Below, in pieces: positions 45,599-54,414 of a DNA stretch of 64,000 bases. This stretch comes from Thalassotalea algicola (GTDB lineage Bacteria > Pseudomonadota > Gammaproteobacteria > Enterobacterales > Alteromonadaceae), in the NCBI RefSeq assembly GCF_012932965.1, contig NZ_JABBXH010000003.1, positions 124,001 through 188,000 of the forward strand. The letters are read 5' to 3'. The stretch's first letter is position 1, and each line of letters begins with the position of its first letter. A program made the translations under genes and the position numbers. The notes beneath the pieces are model-generated. The model was not told the DNA's origin, did no database searches, and was given only the letters and a program-made list of their open reading frames with translations.

Positions 45599-45772
45599 AT
45601 GCGTGAATTAAGCGTAAATGAAATTAAAGAAGTTAGCGGTGGAATAAACCCTGCTGTAGTAATAGTAGCTGTCAAAGTCGCTCAAAAGTTAGCACCAGTC
45701 GTCAAGGCTGCTGCAACGGCGGCGGCATCATATATCGCAGGGTCGGTTGGTTATGAATTGGGGAACGGCTAA
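45599..45772 (+). CDS. Double-glycine-leader bacteriocin/microcin precursor, peptide 1
   Basis: This 57-residue ORF starts at the ATG at 45599, with TGGAG about 9 bases upstream. Residues 1-15 (MRELSVNEIKEVSGG) form a textbook double-glycine leader cut by C39 peptidases; a C39 exporter is encoded at 46468. The 42-residue mature part is cationic and amphipathic, Ala/Val-rich (VIVAVKVAQKLAPVVKAAAT), with GxxxG at 51-55. No known bacteriocin is recognised. The stop overlaps the next precursor (TAATG), as in two-peptide bacteriocins. Confidence 0.85.
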   Translation: MRELSVNEIKEVSGGINPAVVIVAVKVAQKLAPVVKAAATAAASYIAGSVGYELGNG

Positions 45773-45945
45773 TGCGTAGTTTAAATGAAAATGAAATTAA
45801 TAAAGTCAATGGTGGTATAGCTGTCACAGTAGGCATTGTAGTAGGTTCGTTTGTCGGTGGTTATATCTATGGAAGACTTACAAGAGAAGAGCCCAAAAAA
45901 GAGCCGTGTAAACCAAACGAAGTAACTGGTACACAGTGCGCATAG
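45772..45945 (+). CDS. Double-glycine-leader bacteriocin/microcin precursor, peptide 2
   Basis: This 57-residue ORF is too short for most gene finders. The leader MRSLNENEINKVNGG matches that of peptide 1 at the key positions (MRxL, NEI, V, GG). The 42-residue core has a glycine zipper with GxxxG at 21-25, 25-29 and 30-34, then a charged tail with Cys46 and Cys56 that could form a disulfide loop. Start overlaps the peptide 1 stop by one base. Tandem precursors with GxxxG helices are typical of class IIb two-peptide bacteriocins; the pairing is inferred. Confidence 0.82.
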   Translation: MRSLNENEINKVNGGIAVTVGIVVGSFVGGYIYGRLTREEPKKEPCKPNEVTGTQCA

Positions 45946-45949
45946 GAGG

Positions 45950-45975
45950 TTGAGGCTATTGGAAAATAGCCTCAA
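45950..45975 (+). other. Perfect 11-bp hairpin with GNRA loop between peptide 2 and the next gene
   Basis: TTGAGGCTATT pairs perfectly with AATAGCCTCAA around the tetraloop GGAA (a GNRA loop). It begins 4 bases past the peptide 2 stop. No T-run follows, so it is more likely an mRNA-stabilising or attenuating element that raises precursor output relative to downstream genes. Confidence 0.65.
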
Positions 45976-45993
45976 AGTATTTGAGGAGTAATC

Positions 45994-46308
45994 ATGAAAG
46001 CAGGAATTTGCCCGCATTGTGAAAAGAAGATACCAAACAAATCTTTAAGAAATTTGCAAAACAATAGAGCAATCTACTGTCCTTTTTGTGCGAAACCTAT
46101 TCGTATAAATCAAAAAAGTATTATTTTGACTGTGGCTATATTTAGTGGAATAGCAGGAATCATCGGCAAAGATTTATTTAATGTTTCGTTAATGACAGGG
46201 CTTTTGATTGTAGTGTCTTTTGCAATTCTATTTTCATTAATTTATTTGCGATTTATTGGCATCTATTTTCCTTTGGAATGTGCTGAAAATGAAGATTTAT
46301 ACTTATGA
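45994..46308 (+). CDS. Small zinc-ribbon membrane protein, candidate immunity protein
   Basis: This 104-residue protein has an N-terminal zinc ribbon (CPHC at 6-9 and CPFC about 25 residues later, MKAGICPHCEKK...) and two membrane helices (SIILTVAIFSGIAGIIG and LLIVVSFAILFSLIYLRF). AGGAG precedes the ATG. Its place right after the precursors, and its small membrane nature, fit an immunity protein, but no homologue is recognised. A 42-residue ORF is coupled to its end by ATGA. Confidence 0.65.
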   Translation: MKAGICPHCEKKIPNKSLRNLQNNRAIYCPFCAKPIRINQKSIILTVAIFSGIAGIIGKDLFNVSLMTGLLIVVSFAILFSLIYLRFIGIYFPLECAENEDLYL

Positions 46309-46433
46309 AACAGGACTACTTTAAATTCAGTTTATTGTCTCAATGTATGGATGCTCACAAAGTCTATTGCCTTACCTCTATAATCTTTTTGGTAATTACA
46401 CCAAAGTATTTGCACGAGTGTATTAAAGATTAG
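46305..46433 (+). CDS. 42-residue ORF translationally coupled to the zinc-ribbon gene
   Basis: The ATG (46305-46307) overlaps the TGA of the previous gene. The product starts MKQDYFKFSLLSQCMDAHKV, has a hydrophobic stretch (LTSIIFLVIT) and ends HECIKD. It has three Cys and no double-glycine leader. It may be a second immunity component or an accessory peptide. Function is unknown and expression is inferred from the coupling only. Confidence 0.45.
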   Translation: MKQDYFKFSLLSQCMDAHKVYCLTSIIFLVITPKYLHECIKD

Positions 46434-46467
46434 GAAAGGTAATATAGAAAGAACTTAGGTGTAAAGA

Positions 46468-48639
46468 ATGAACAAACCAAAGTTAAGTTTTAATGATGGA
46501 CTATTAAAGTTCAATAATAGTAAACGCACACCGTTAATCCTCCAATCTGAAATTGCTGAATGCGGACTTGCTTCAATAGCTATGATTGCAGGTTACTTTG
46601 GGCATCACTTGGATATGCAATCAATTCGCAAAAGACATAATGCCAAGTTGCAAGGCTTGAATTTAAAACAATTAATAGAATTAGGAGACAGTTTGGGCTT
46701 AGCTAGTAGAGCATTACAATGTCCTCTACAAGAAATTGATAAGTTGCAACTTCCTTGTATTCTCCATTGGGACATGAATCACTTTGTTGTTCTAACTAAA
46801 TTAAAAACTAGTAGCTCTGCACATAGGTTTGAAATTAACGATCCCGCGCTAGGCAAGCGAGTGCTAAAAATCGAAGAGTTTAGTAAACACTATACAGGTA
46901 TTTGCTTGGAGCTTAGCCCTACAAATAAGTTTGAGCGCAAACAAGAGCGTAGTGAGATGAAATTTTCACAACTATGGAGTTCAATTTATGGTCTAAAAGA
47001 AGGATTATTTAAGCTCATTTCTTTATCCCTAATATTACAGTTTTTGGCGCTTTTAGCTCCTTATTATATGCAATGGGTTGTTGATGAGGTCCTTATAAGT
47101 TTTGATGAATCACTTTTAAAAATTTTGGCTATAGGTTTTGCATTAATTGCAATTGTTTCTGTAGTTACTGCAGCCGTCCGAAGTTGGCTGGTTTTAAGGA
47201 TTTCAAGTCTTTTGAATATGCAAATGGGTATTAATTTGCTTAGACATTTATTGCGGTTACCAATGAATTACTTTGAATCTCGACATGTTGGAGATATTGT
47301 CTCAAGGTTTGGTTCACTCTCGGAAGTTAGGGAGCGCATAACAACAGGGTTTGTTGAAACACTTGTCGATGGTTTTATGGCTATAGCACTTTTTGCAATG
47401 ATGATGCTTTATTCCATAAAACTAACTTTGATAGTTTTAGGTGTGATAACACTTTACCTTATGGTTCGCTTTGTATTATATCGTCCTTTACACCTCGCTA
47501 CAGAAGAATTAATCCAAAACTCTGCTAAAGAACAGTCAAATTTCTTAGAAAGTGTTCGAGGAATTCAGACAATTAAGCTGTTTTGCAATGAGTCACAAAG
47601 GCAAAACTTGTGGCAGAACCGCTATGCTGAGGTCATTAATAGTGAGATACGGATAGGTCGATTGAATATTAGTTTTGATTCATTTAACAAACTGCTATTT
47701 GGATTAGAAAACATATTAGTTATATATTTGGCTGCAATTATGGTGATGGCGAATACTATGACCATAGGGATGGTGTTGGCTTTTATAGCTTATAAAAGCC
47801 AACTAATTTCTAGAGTCACAAATTTAATAGAACAAATCATACAGTTTAAAATGATGCGTCTACATTTAGAGCGCATTGCAGATATCGCTTTGTCCAAACA
47901 AGAGTCACAAATAAATGATGAGCCGATTGTTTTGCTGAATGAGTATTGCCAGCCTAAGGGGCAGCTTACCCTAGAAAACATTTTTTTTAACTACGGCAAT
48001 GAATCACAATCAGTTTTAAAAAACGTCAATTTAACGCTAGAACCAGGAAAGTCAGTAGCTATTACGGGAGCTTCCGGTGTCGGTAAAACTACATTAATGA
48101 AGATAATGTTGGGGCTTTTAAAGCCAACTAGCGGGCGGATATTGCTTGATGGAAAAGATATAGTCCAGAGTGGTTTAGCAAATTACCGTAAAAAGGTTGC
48201 AGCAGTTATGCAAAATGATACTTTGTTAACTGGTTCAATTGCAGACAATATTAGCTTCTTTGATCCTAAACCTGATATTGAGAGAATTGAAGAATGCGCT
48301 CGCTTTGCATCAATCCATGAAGATATAGCCCATATGACAATGGGATATGCCACTTTAGTTGGTGATATGGGTACAAGTCTATCGGGCGGTCAAATTCAAA
48401 GGATTTTTCTTGCCCGTGCATTATATCAGCAACCATGTATTCTTTTTTTAGATGAAGCCACAAGTCATTTAGATAAAGAGAATGAATCTAAAATCAGTGA
48501 ACAAATTCAACAACTACCCATGACGATAATTATGATTGCTCATCGACAAGAAACAATTGAAGAAGCGGATGTTGTTTACCAGTTAAATAATGGGTTACTT
48601 GAAGAGAAGATGGATAAGTGTCTACAAGAGGTAGGTTAG
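46468..48639 (+). CDS. C39-peptidase bacteriocin ABC exporter (PCAT)
   Basis: This 723-residue protein has an N-terminal C39 peptidase domain (catalytic Cys32 in AECGLAS, His105 in NHFVVL, Asp125 in INDPALG, oxyanion Gln26), six membrane helices (about 180-440) and an ABC ATPase. The ATPase has Walker A GASGVGKTT, signature LSGGQIQRIFLARAL and Walker B LFLDEATSHLD. Such proteins cleave double-glycine leaders and export the core peptide. With the HlyD gene and two precursors it makes a complete inner-membrane export system, missing only TolC. Confidence 0.95.
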   Translation: MNKPKLSFNDGLLKFNNSKRTPLILQSEIAECGLASIAMIAGYFGHHLDMQSIRKRHNAKLQGLNLKQLIELGDSLGLASRALQCPLQEIDKLQLPCILHWDMNHFVVLTKLKTSSSAHRFEINDPALGKRVLKIEEFSKHYTGICLELSPTNKFERKQERSEMKFSQLWSSIYGLKEGLFKLISLSLILQFLALLAPYYMQWVVDEVLISFDESLLKILAIGFALIAIVSVVTAAVRSWLVLRISSLLNMQMGINLLRHLLRLPMNYFESRHVGDIVSRFGSLSEVRERITTGFVETLVDGFMAIALFAMMMLYSIKLTLIVLGVITLYLMVRFVLYRPLHLATEELIQNSAKEQSNFLESVRGIQTIKLFCNESQRQNLWQNRYAEVINSEIRIGRLNISFDSFNKLLFGLENILVIYLAAIMVMANTMTIGMVLAFIAYKSQLISRVTNLIEQIIQFKMMRLHLERIADIALSKQESQINDEPIVLLNEYCQPKGQLTLENIFFNYGNESQSVLKNVNLTLEPGKSVAITGASGVGKTTLMKIMLGLLKPTSGRILLDGKDIVQSGLANYRKKVAAVMQNDTLLTGSIADNISFFDPKPDIERIEECARFASIHEDIAHMTMGYATLVGDMGTSLSGGQIQRIFLARALYQQPCILFLDEATSHLDKENESKISEQIQQLPMTIIMIAHRQETIEEADVVYQLNNGLLEEKMDKCLQEVG

Positions 48640-48825
48640 CAAAGAGAAAATGTTTCACATATATAAGCACGTTAAATGTTTTAGTTGAGTTATACGAGTT
48701 GTGTTAGCGAATATGAATTATTTTTATTAATTTAATTATTGTTTGTTTGGATAAATCAAAGCTTTGCTTTTAACGTTACGCATCACTTAAAATAGTCATA
48801 TAGTTTTTCCTTTATTAGATTTTAT

Positions 48826-49317
48826 ATGACGACGCTTTCAATGATTGTTGCCCATGCTGATAACCGTGTTATTGGTAAAGACAATGATATGCCTTGGCAT
48901 TTACCAGCCGACTTAGCTTACTTTAAGAAAACAACGTTAGGGAAGCCTGTTGTTATGGGTCGAAAGACTTATGAATCGATAGGACGCCCGTTACCTGGTA
49001 GGCAGAACATAGTTATTACCAGAAACCCTGATTATCGAGTTGAAGGAGTCGATGTTGTCGCGTCAGTCGATGAAGCATTAGCCAAAGCTGCAGATGCCGA
49101 AGAGATTATGGTGATTGGTGGTGGTGCTATTTATCAACATTGTATGCCGGCGGCAGACAAACTATATGTTACTCATATTGATGCGGAAATAGCAGGCGAT
49201 ACCTGCTTCCCTAGTTATGATGTTGATAAAGACTGGCAAAAGGTGGCAAGCGAAAAACGAGAGGCAGATGAAAAGAATGCTTATGCCCTCGACTTTTGTG
49301 TTTATCATAGGCGTTAG
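48826..49317 (+). CDS. folA: Dihydrofolate reductase
   Basis: This 163-residue enzyme reduces dihydrofolate with NADPH. The signatures [39 protein letters not shown] and VIGGGAIYQ are present; the active-site acid is the Asp in the PADLAYF helix. No anomaly suggesting trimethoprim resistance is obvious from the motifs. It follows the export locus after 186 bases without a clear gene. Confidence 0.97.
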   Translation: MTTLSMIVAHADNRVIGKDNDMPWHLPADLAYFKKTTLGKPVVMGRKTYESIGRPLPGRQNIVITRNPDYRVEGVDVVASVDEALAKAADAEEIMVIGGGAIYQHCMPAADKLYVTHIDAEIAGDTCFPSYDVDKDWQKVASEKREADEKNAYALDFCVYHRR

Positions 49318-49351
49318 TGCTGATAACTTATTTTAAATAGGAAAGGGCCAA

Positions 49352-49741
49352 ATGATCGATTATTCGATATCAGACTTGGAAGAGTTAGTAATAGGTCGAG
49401 CAATTTCGTCATTGAGCGTTAACGATCTTAACCAGCACACGGAAGAGCTGTTAAAAGACCCAAAATTTCTCCCCGGTATGAATGGTCTTTATGACTTTAG
49501 CGGCATAGAAATGATTACCGGCAGCCCGAATGAGTTTGTTCGTTTAGCAGATTCTATCTCTGACAAAGAACAAATACCGGTGCGAGCAAAGGTTGCAGTG
49601 GTGTGCGAGTTAGACTCTAGCTTGCACAAAGCACTAATCGGTTATCGTTTAATGGTGTCCAATTCTGCAGTTGAATATGAATTCTTTTCAAGCGAACAAG
49701 CGGCGCGTTCGTGGCTAGCTCGGACTGACATTAACTCGTAA
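49352..49741 (+). CDS. Uncharacterised 129-residue protein (SpoIIAA/STAS-like)
   Basis: The soluble product starts MIDYSISDLEELVIGR and has GMNGLYDFSGIEMITGSPNE, AKVAVVCELDSSLHKALIGYRLMV and a C-terminal FFSSEQAARSWL helix. The pattern of a strand-rich start, a short YDFSGI motif and a final AARSWL helix is that of small SpoIIAA-like proteins in marine bacteria. No signal peptide. Its stop overlaps the rraA 3' end by 11 bases (convergent). Confidence 0.6.
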   Translation: MIDYSISDLEELVIGRAISSLSVNDLNQHTEELLKDPKFLPGMNGLYDFSGIEMITGSPNEFVRLADSISDKEQIPVRAKVAVVCELDSSLHKALIGYRLMVSNSAVEYEFFSSEQAARSWLARTDINS

Positions 49742-50228
49742 TAGATAATTGCTTTTCGCTGACCAGTACCCCGTTCTGGTCAGCATAGATCCAGTCGTTG
49801 GGTTTGATGTTCACGCCAGAAAATCGGATGCAGATATCTTGATCACCGATATTGCGCTTTTCAGTTTTTATTGGAGTAGTACCTAACGCTTTAACCCCAA
49901 TATTTAGTGTGTTGATGGTGGTAACGTCGCGTATGCAGCCGTTAATTACTAGGCCTGCCCAACCGTTTGCTACAGCAGCTTCGGCAAGCATATCGCCTAA
50001 TAAGGCACGGCGCATAGAGCCTCCGCCGTCTACAACTATGACTCTTCCATTGCCGGGTGTGTTAACTAGCGCTTTTACTACGGAATTATCTTCAAAACAC
50101 TTTACGGTAACTGCTTGCCCGAAAAAGACTTGGTGTTTGCCATAGTGTTGGAATTGAGCCTCAAATACACAAACCTCATTTGGGTATTCGTCGCATAAGT
50201 CTGGAAGTAAGTCGTAGCAGTTGTTCAT
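49731..50228 (-). CDS. rraA: RNase E inhibitor RraA
   Basis: I chose the ATG at 50226-50228 (MNNCYDLLPDLCDEY, about 165 residues); GAGAAGG lies at a suitable distance, and an adjacent ATG and an upstream start are alternatives. TVKCFEDNSVVKALV, GRVIVVDGGGSMRRALLGDMLA and NGWAGLVINGCIRDV match RraA closely. RraA binds and inhibits RNase E. It is not next to menA, the usual neighbour in E. coli. Confidence 0.93.
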   Translation of the reverse strand: MNNCYDLLPDLCDEYPNEVCVFEAQFQHYGKHQVFFGQAVTVKCFEDNSVVKALVNTPGNGRVIVVDGGGSMRRALLGDMLAEAAVANGWAGLVINGCIRDVTTINTLNIGVKALGTTPIKTEKRNIGDQDICIRFSGVNIKPNDWIYADQNGVLVSEKQLSITS

Positions 50229-50321
50229 CATAAACCTTCTCAAGGTGTGGAAGCTCAATACTACGATAAAACAAGGAGATGAAAAGTGACAATTAATCTA
50301 ATTAATAGTGAATATTAGTAA

Positions 50322-50346
50322 TAAAAAAGCTCCCTTTTAGGGAGCC
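50322..50346 (-). terminator. Rho-independent terminator after argR
   Basis: On the minus strand GCTCCC and GGGAGC pair around TAAAA, followed by TTTTTT. It lies about 68 bases past the argR stop. Confidence 0.88.
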
Positions 50347-50413
50347 TTGTTAAATTCATTTGCAATACAGGTGGCTATATTTTTCTGATTGTTAAAAAAT
50401 TATAGTGCTGTAT

Positions 50414-50887
50414 TTAGCCCAAATTCTTTTGAAATAGGTCTTCTAACTTTGTAATTGTTTCGTCTATTTGATTCACGTTAGTTGGTGCAATGAAAATAGT
50501 ATCATCGCCAGCGATAGTGCCTAACACGCCGTCACTTTTACTAACGCTGTCGAGTAAACGAGCAATGAGTTGTGCTGCACCTGGACTGGTGTGGATAATG
50601 ATCATTACTTCGTTATGCTCTATATCTAAAACTAGTTGCTTAAGCGGACTTTTTGCAGTTGGCACGCCAAGTTCAGCTGGCAGACAATAGACCATTTCTT
50701 GGCGAGCATTGCGCGTGCGAACGGCACCAAATTTACTCAACATACGTGATACTTTTGATTGGCTAATATTATCAAAGCCCTGTGCTTTTAGGGCATCAAC
50801 AATTTCGCCTTGCGAGCCGAATTGTTCTTGTTTTAATAAATCTTTAAATGCTTGAACGAGTGCTTCTTGTTTTTGTTGTGCGGTCAT
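50414..50887 (-). CDS. argR: Arginine repressor ArgR
   Basis: This 157-residue hexameric regulator has an N-terminal winged helix ([20 protein letters not shown] then [19 protein letters not shown]) and a C-terminal arginine-binding domain ([31 protein letters not shown]). It represses arginine synthesis genes and often itself. It is divergent from mdh, as in E. coli and relatives. Confidence 0.97.
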   Translation of the reverse strand: MTAQQKQEALVQAFKDLLKQEQFGSQGEIVDALKAQGFDNISQSKVSRMLSKFGAVRTRNARQEMVYCLPAELGVPTAKSPLKQLVLDIEHNEVMIIIHTSPGAAQLIARLLDSVSKSDGVLGTIAGDDTIFIAPTNVNQIDETITKLEDLFQKNLG

Positions 50888-51210
50888 ATTGCTTTGCTGT
50901 AATAATTAATATTGGAAAAGGTAATACCTAAGTCGGATACCATATAAATTTTTTTAGTCTATCCTCTACTATACCAAGATATGGGTAATTATGCTGAATT
51001 TAAATGCTGATAAAATTACCCACTTGGCTAATTAACTTTCTAACACTAAGGAAATAGTAAAAATTCACATGAAAAATGTGTAAAGGAAAGTTGCTTATTT
51101 AGTGGTTTTATTAAACGTTAACCACGATTAATCATTTGTTTTTTGTGCACTAATACTATATCTTTTGGGCGACAAAAATTTACGTAAATACTCAAATCTG
51201 GAGAATTCCA
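50888..51210. promoter_or_regulatory. argR-mdh intergenic region with ARG-box-like site
   Basis: These 323 bases hold no gene. The 18-base site at 50993-51010 (GCTGAATTTAAATGCTGA) matches the ARG box wnTGAATwwwwATTCAnw at 8 of 10 conserved bases. It lies within an 8-bp inverted repeat GGGTAATT/AATTACCC (50983-50990, 51014-51021). A 12-bp palindrome ATTTACGTAAAT lies at 51178-51189, near the mdh start. The boxes suggest argR autoregulation. Confidence 0.5.
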
Positions 51211-52146
51211 ATGAAAGTTGCTGTTTTAGGCGCAGCTGGCGGTATCGGCCAAGCGTTATCTTTACTATTAAAAACTCAATTGCCAGCAGGCTCTGACTTA
51301 GCATTATACGATGTTGCACCGGTAGTACCTGGTGTTGCTGTAGACTTAAGTCACATCCCAACAGCAGTTAATGTTAAAGGCTTTGGTGCTGACGACTTAG
51401 CGCCAGCGTTAGATGGAGCAGACATTGTAATTATTCCAGCAGGCATGCCGCGTAAGCCAGGTATGGACCGTGCTGATTTATTCAACGTTAATGCGGGTAT
51501 TATCAAAACGTTAGCAGAAGGTATTGTTGCTAACTGCCCTAAAGCGTTAGTTGGTGTAATTACTAACCCAGTAAACGGTACTGTGCCAATTGTTGCTGAA
51601 GTATTCAAAAAAGCAGGTACATACGATGCTAACCGTGTATTCGGTGTAACTACTCTTGATGTTATCCGTTCTGAAGCATTTATCGCTGAATTAAAAGGCG
51701 TTGATGTTTCTTCTGTGAAAGTACCAGTAATTGGTGGTCACTCAGGCACTACTATTCTTCCACTTCTTTCACAAGTTGAAGGTGTGACGTTTACTGATGA
51801 AGAAGTAGCTTCTTTAACACCACGCATTCAAAACGCTGGTACTGAAGTTGTAAACGCTAAAGCAGGTGGTGGTTCAGCTACATTATCAATGGGTGCTGCA
51901 GCAGCGCGTTTTTGTATGTCTCTGATTAAAGGCTTGCAAGGTGAAGACGTTGTTGATTACGCATATGTAGCGGTTGAAAATGGCGATGCGGCTTACTTCG
52001 CTCACCCTGTTCGTTTAGGTAAGAATGGTGTTGAAGAAATCTTATCTTACGGTGAATTAAGTGCTTTTGAACAACAAGCAAAAGAAGACATGCTTGCGAC
52101 ATTAAATAACGATATCCAAGAAGGTATCGACTTCATTAACGGCTAA
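51211..52146 (+). CDS. mdh: Malate dehydrogenase
   Basis: This 311-residue NAD-dependent enzyme of the TCA cycle starts [20 protein letters not shown]. It has the substrate-binding arginines in [23 protein letters not shown], and catalytic His in [19 protein letters not shown] precedes the ATG. Length and motifs match the short gammaproteobacterial Mdh. Confidence 0.99.
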   Translation: MKVAVLGAAGGIGQALSLLLKTQLPAGSDLALYDVAPVVPGVAVDLSHIPTAVNVKGFGADDLAPALDGADIVIIPAGMPRKPGMDRADLFNVNAGIIKTLAEGIVANCPKALVGVITNPVNGTVPIVAEVFKKAGTYDANRVFGVTTLDVIRSEAFIAELKGVDVSSVKVPVIGGHSGTTILPLLSQVEGVTFTDEEVASLTPRIQNAGTEVVNAKAGGGSATLSMGAAAARFCMSLIKGLQGEDVVDYAYVAVENGDAAYFAHPVRLGKNGVEEILSYGELSAFEQQAKEDMLATLNNDIQEGIDFING

Positions 52147-52169
52147 TATTCATTATCGTTAAAGATTTA

Positions 52170-52199
52170 AAAAAGCCACGTTTATACGTGGCTTTTTTA
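52170..52199 (+). terminator. Rho-independent terminator after mdh
   Basis: AAAGCCACG pairs with CGTGGCTTT, followed by T. It lies about 25 bases past the mdh stop. Confidence 0.92.
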
Positions 52200-52349
52200 T
52201 TATTCCTATTAAGGTTTGTCTATTCTAAATAAGTAAAATAAGTGGGTTAGATCAAAGAAAAGCGATATAACTATTTCACTTTCTTGCATAATCATTCCTA
52301 GTGCATATACTCGATAATTGAAATTTATCTCCTCGGAAAAGGATGCTCG

Positions 52350-54341
52350 ATGCTTACTTCACTTACCATGAAGAAAAAATTGCTATTGCTAATGGCAATC
52401 CCTTTGATAGCTGTCATTGTTTATTCTGGTATTCAAATTGTTAATGCTAATAAAGCGGCAAATAACGCAGAACAAACTACTCACTTATTAGAGCTAGCTA
52501 TTGCCAACTCACAACTTGTACATGAACTGCAAAAGGAGAGGGGCTTAACTGCTGGTTATTTTGGTTCAAATGGCAGTGACCAATTTCGTCGAAAACTAGC
52601 GAGCCAACGTCAACTCACAGATAACAAGTTGGCTACTAAGCACAGTGTTACCGAAGGTCTTAGTGATGTAATTGCTAAGTTAGATCTTACTGGCATGCGC
52701 AGAGAAAATACGCAGGCATTAAACCAGTTAGCGAAAATTCGACAACAAACTGATGCATTAAGTATTAGCGCCGGCGAAGCCATCGGGTATTACACAAAAA
52801 CTAACGGTGCCTTGTTAAACGTTGTTTCAACTATTGCTGAAATATCGGACTCACCTGAAATAAAGCAACAAGGCTTGGCGTATTATAATTTTGTCCAATC
52901 TAAGGAAAGGGCGGGTATTGAAAGGGCTGTGCTAAGTAATACGTTTGCTAAAAATAGCGCTTCATTAGCAGCTTATGTAAAATTTAAAGAGTTAGTTTTA
53001 CTTCAAGATACTTATGCAAAAGAATTTGAAAATATCGCAAGTCCTGATGTCTTGGCTTTTTACCAATCGAAAATAAAAGGTCCCGAAACTAATGCGGTAA
53101 TAGAATTTAGACGTATAGCTGAACAGCAGAATTTAAATGGTAATTTTGGTGTTTCGGCTACTCAGTGGTTTGATGCTGCAACTAAGCGAATTAATATCCT
53201 CAAGAGTATTGAAGATTACATAGCTAGCAATATTGAACAGCAAGCGAATCAACAATTATCTAGCGCTCAGTGGACCAACTGGTTGTATATATTGATTACG
53301 GTAATTGTTCTAGGTGTATGTGTATTAGCCGGTATTGTTATAGTTAAAGGACTTACTCGTCAGGTAGGTGCCTTAGTCGATACCTTAGATTACTGTTCGA
53401 CGAATAATGCATTAGATCGAAAGCTTGTTGTTAACGGTCATGATGAATTTAGTGTCATCTCCAATGCATTAAATGATGTGTTTGAGACTTTCCGCAGTGC
53501 AATTAGTCAGATCACCTCAAATAGCGAGTTATTAGCGACGTCGTCAGAACAAAACTCTGTAACCGTAGAACAAACTAGCAAAGCGCTCTATGAACAAAAA
53601 GAGCAAACCTATCTAGTAGCAACCGCCATGGAAGAAATGACACATACCATTCATGAAGTGTCTAACAATACCAATCAAACTGCAGATGCTGCCAAAAATG
53701 CGGAGACAATTGCCAATGACAGTGCCGTCGTAGTGGCGAAGTCAGTTAAGCAAATAGAGCAAGTTTCGCATGATGTTAGTGAAGTGCATAATGTGGTGGC
53801 TAAGCTCAATAGTAGTAGCGCGGAAATTACGAATGTTGTCGATGTGATTAAAGCGGTAGCCGAGCAAACAAACTTACTAGCACTAAATGCAGCAATAGAA
53901 GCCGCACGTGCTGGAGAGCAAGGGCGTGGCTTTGCTGTTGTTGCTGATGAAGTAAGAACGCTTGCGCAACGTACACAGGAATCGACGCTTCAAATTGAAA
54001 ATATTATTAATGAATTTGCCAAAGCGACAAGTGAAGCTTTTAACATAATAGGTTCATGCCAAGAGCGCGCAAAAGAAACCGTTGAGCAAACAGGCGAAAT
54101 TACTCAATCCATCGGCGATATAACTAGTGCCATCACAGTGATAAACGATATGTCGACGCAAATAGCGAGTGCAGTAGAGGAACAAGTTGTCGTGGCCAAC
54201 GATATTAGTGAAAACATTAACAAGATTAGTGGCGCCGCTGATGGTACAGCCAATGCGGCAGAAGATATTGCCGCGACAAGTGTTAGTCAGTCTGAAATGG
54301 CCCAAGACTTGAAAAACTTATCAGGCAGCTTTGTCGTTTAA
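52350..54341 (+). CDS. Methyl-accepting chemotaxis protein with NIT (nitrate/nitrite) sensor
   Basis: This 663-residue chemoreceptor has a first helix (about 10-30) and a periplasmic helical domain with [18 protein letters not shown], the signature of the NIT nitrate/nitrite-sensing family. A second helix (about 310-335) and a HAMP-like linker precede the signalling hairpin, with the conserved tip [20 protein letters not shown]. It likely signals nitrate or nitrite to the chemotaxis kinase. That agrees with the nir operon at 29.7-37 kb, although the two are not adjacent. The C-terminus lacks the NWETF receptor tail. Confidence 0.88.
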   Translation: MLTSLTMKKKLLLLMAIPLIAVIVYSGIQIVNANKAANNAEQTTHLLELAIANSQLVHELQKERGLTAGYFGSNGSDQFRRKLASQRQLTDNKLATKHSVTEGLSDVIAKLDLTGMRRENTQALNQLAKIRQQTDALSISAGEAIGYYTKTNGALLNVVSTIAEISDSPEIKQQGLAYYNFVQSKERAGIERAVLSNTFAKNSASLAAYVKFKELVLLQDTYAKEFENIASPDVLAFYQSKIKGPETNAVIEFRRIAEQQNLNGNFGVSATQWFDAATKRINILKSIEDYIASNIEQQANQQLSSAQWTNWLYILITVIVLGVCVLAGIVIVKGLTRQVGALVDTLDYCSTNNALDRKLVVNGHDEFSVISNALNDVFETFRSAISQITSNSELLATSSEQNSVTVEQTSKALYEQKEQTYLVATAMEEMTHTIHEVSNNTNQTADAAKNAETIANDSAVVVAKSVKQIEQVSHDVSEVHNVVAKLNSSSAEITNVVDVIKAVAEQTNLLALNAAIEAARAGEQGRGFAVVADEVRTLAQRTQESTLQIENIINEFAKATSEAFNIIGSCQERAKETVEQTGEITQSIGDITSAITVINDMSTQIASAVEEQVVVANDISENINKISGAADGTANAAEDIAATSVSQSEMAQDLKNLSGSFVV

Positions 54342-54358
54342 GGCGGTCAGTTGAGTAT

Positions 54359-54388
54359 TAAAAAGCCGCTATAATTGGCGGCTTTTTT
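54359..54388. terminator. Terminator after the chemoreceptor gene
   Basis: AAAAAGCCGC pairs with GGCGGCTTTTTT around a short A/T-rich loop. It can serve both the chemoreceptor gene and the convergent gene at 54415. Confidence 0.88.
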
Positions 54389-54414
54389 AATGAATTCACT
54401 ATTAAATACTTCGG

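Noticed and set aside
44213-45675. Minus-strand open frames antisense to the HlyD gene and its downstream gap
   Set aside because: No ribosome sites, no recognisable products, and they run against a coherent plus-strand locus.
44145-48639. Genomic island or prophage origin for the bacteriocin locus
   Set aside because: No integrase, tRNA, flanking repeats or insertion sequence is seen; it could still be transferred, but the window does not show it.
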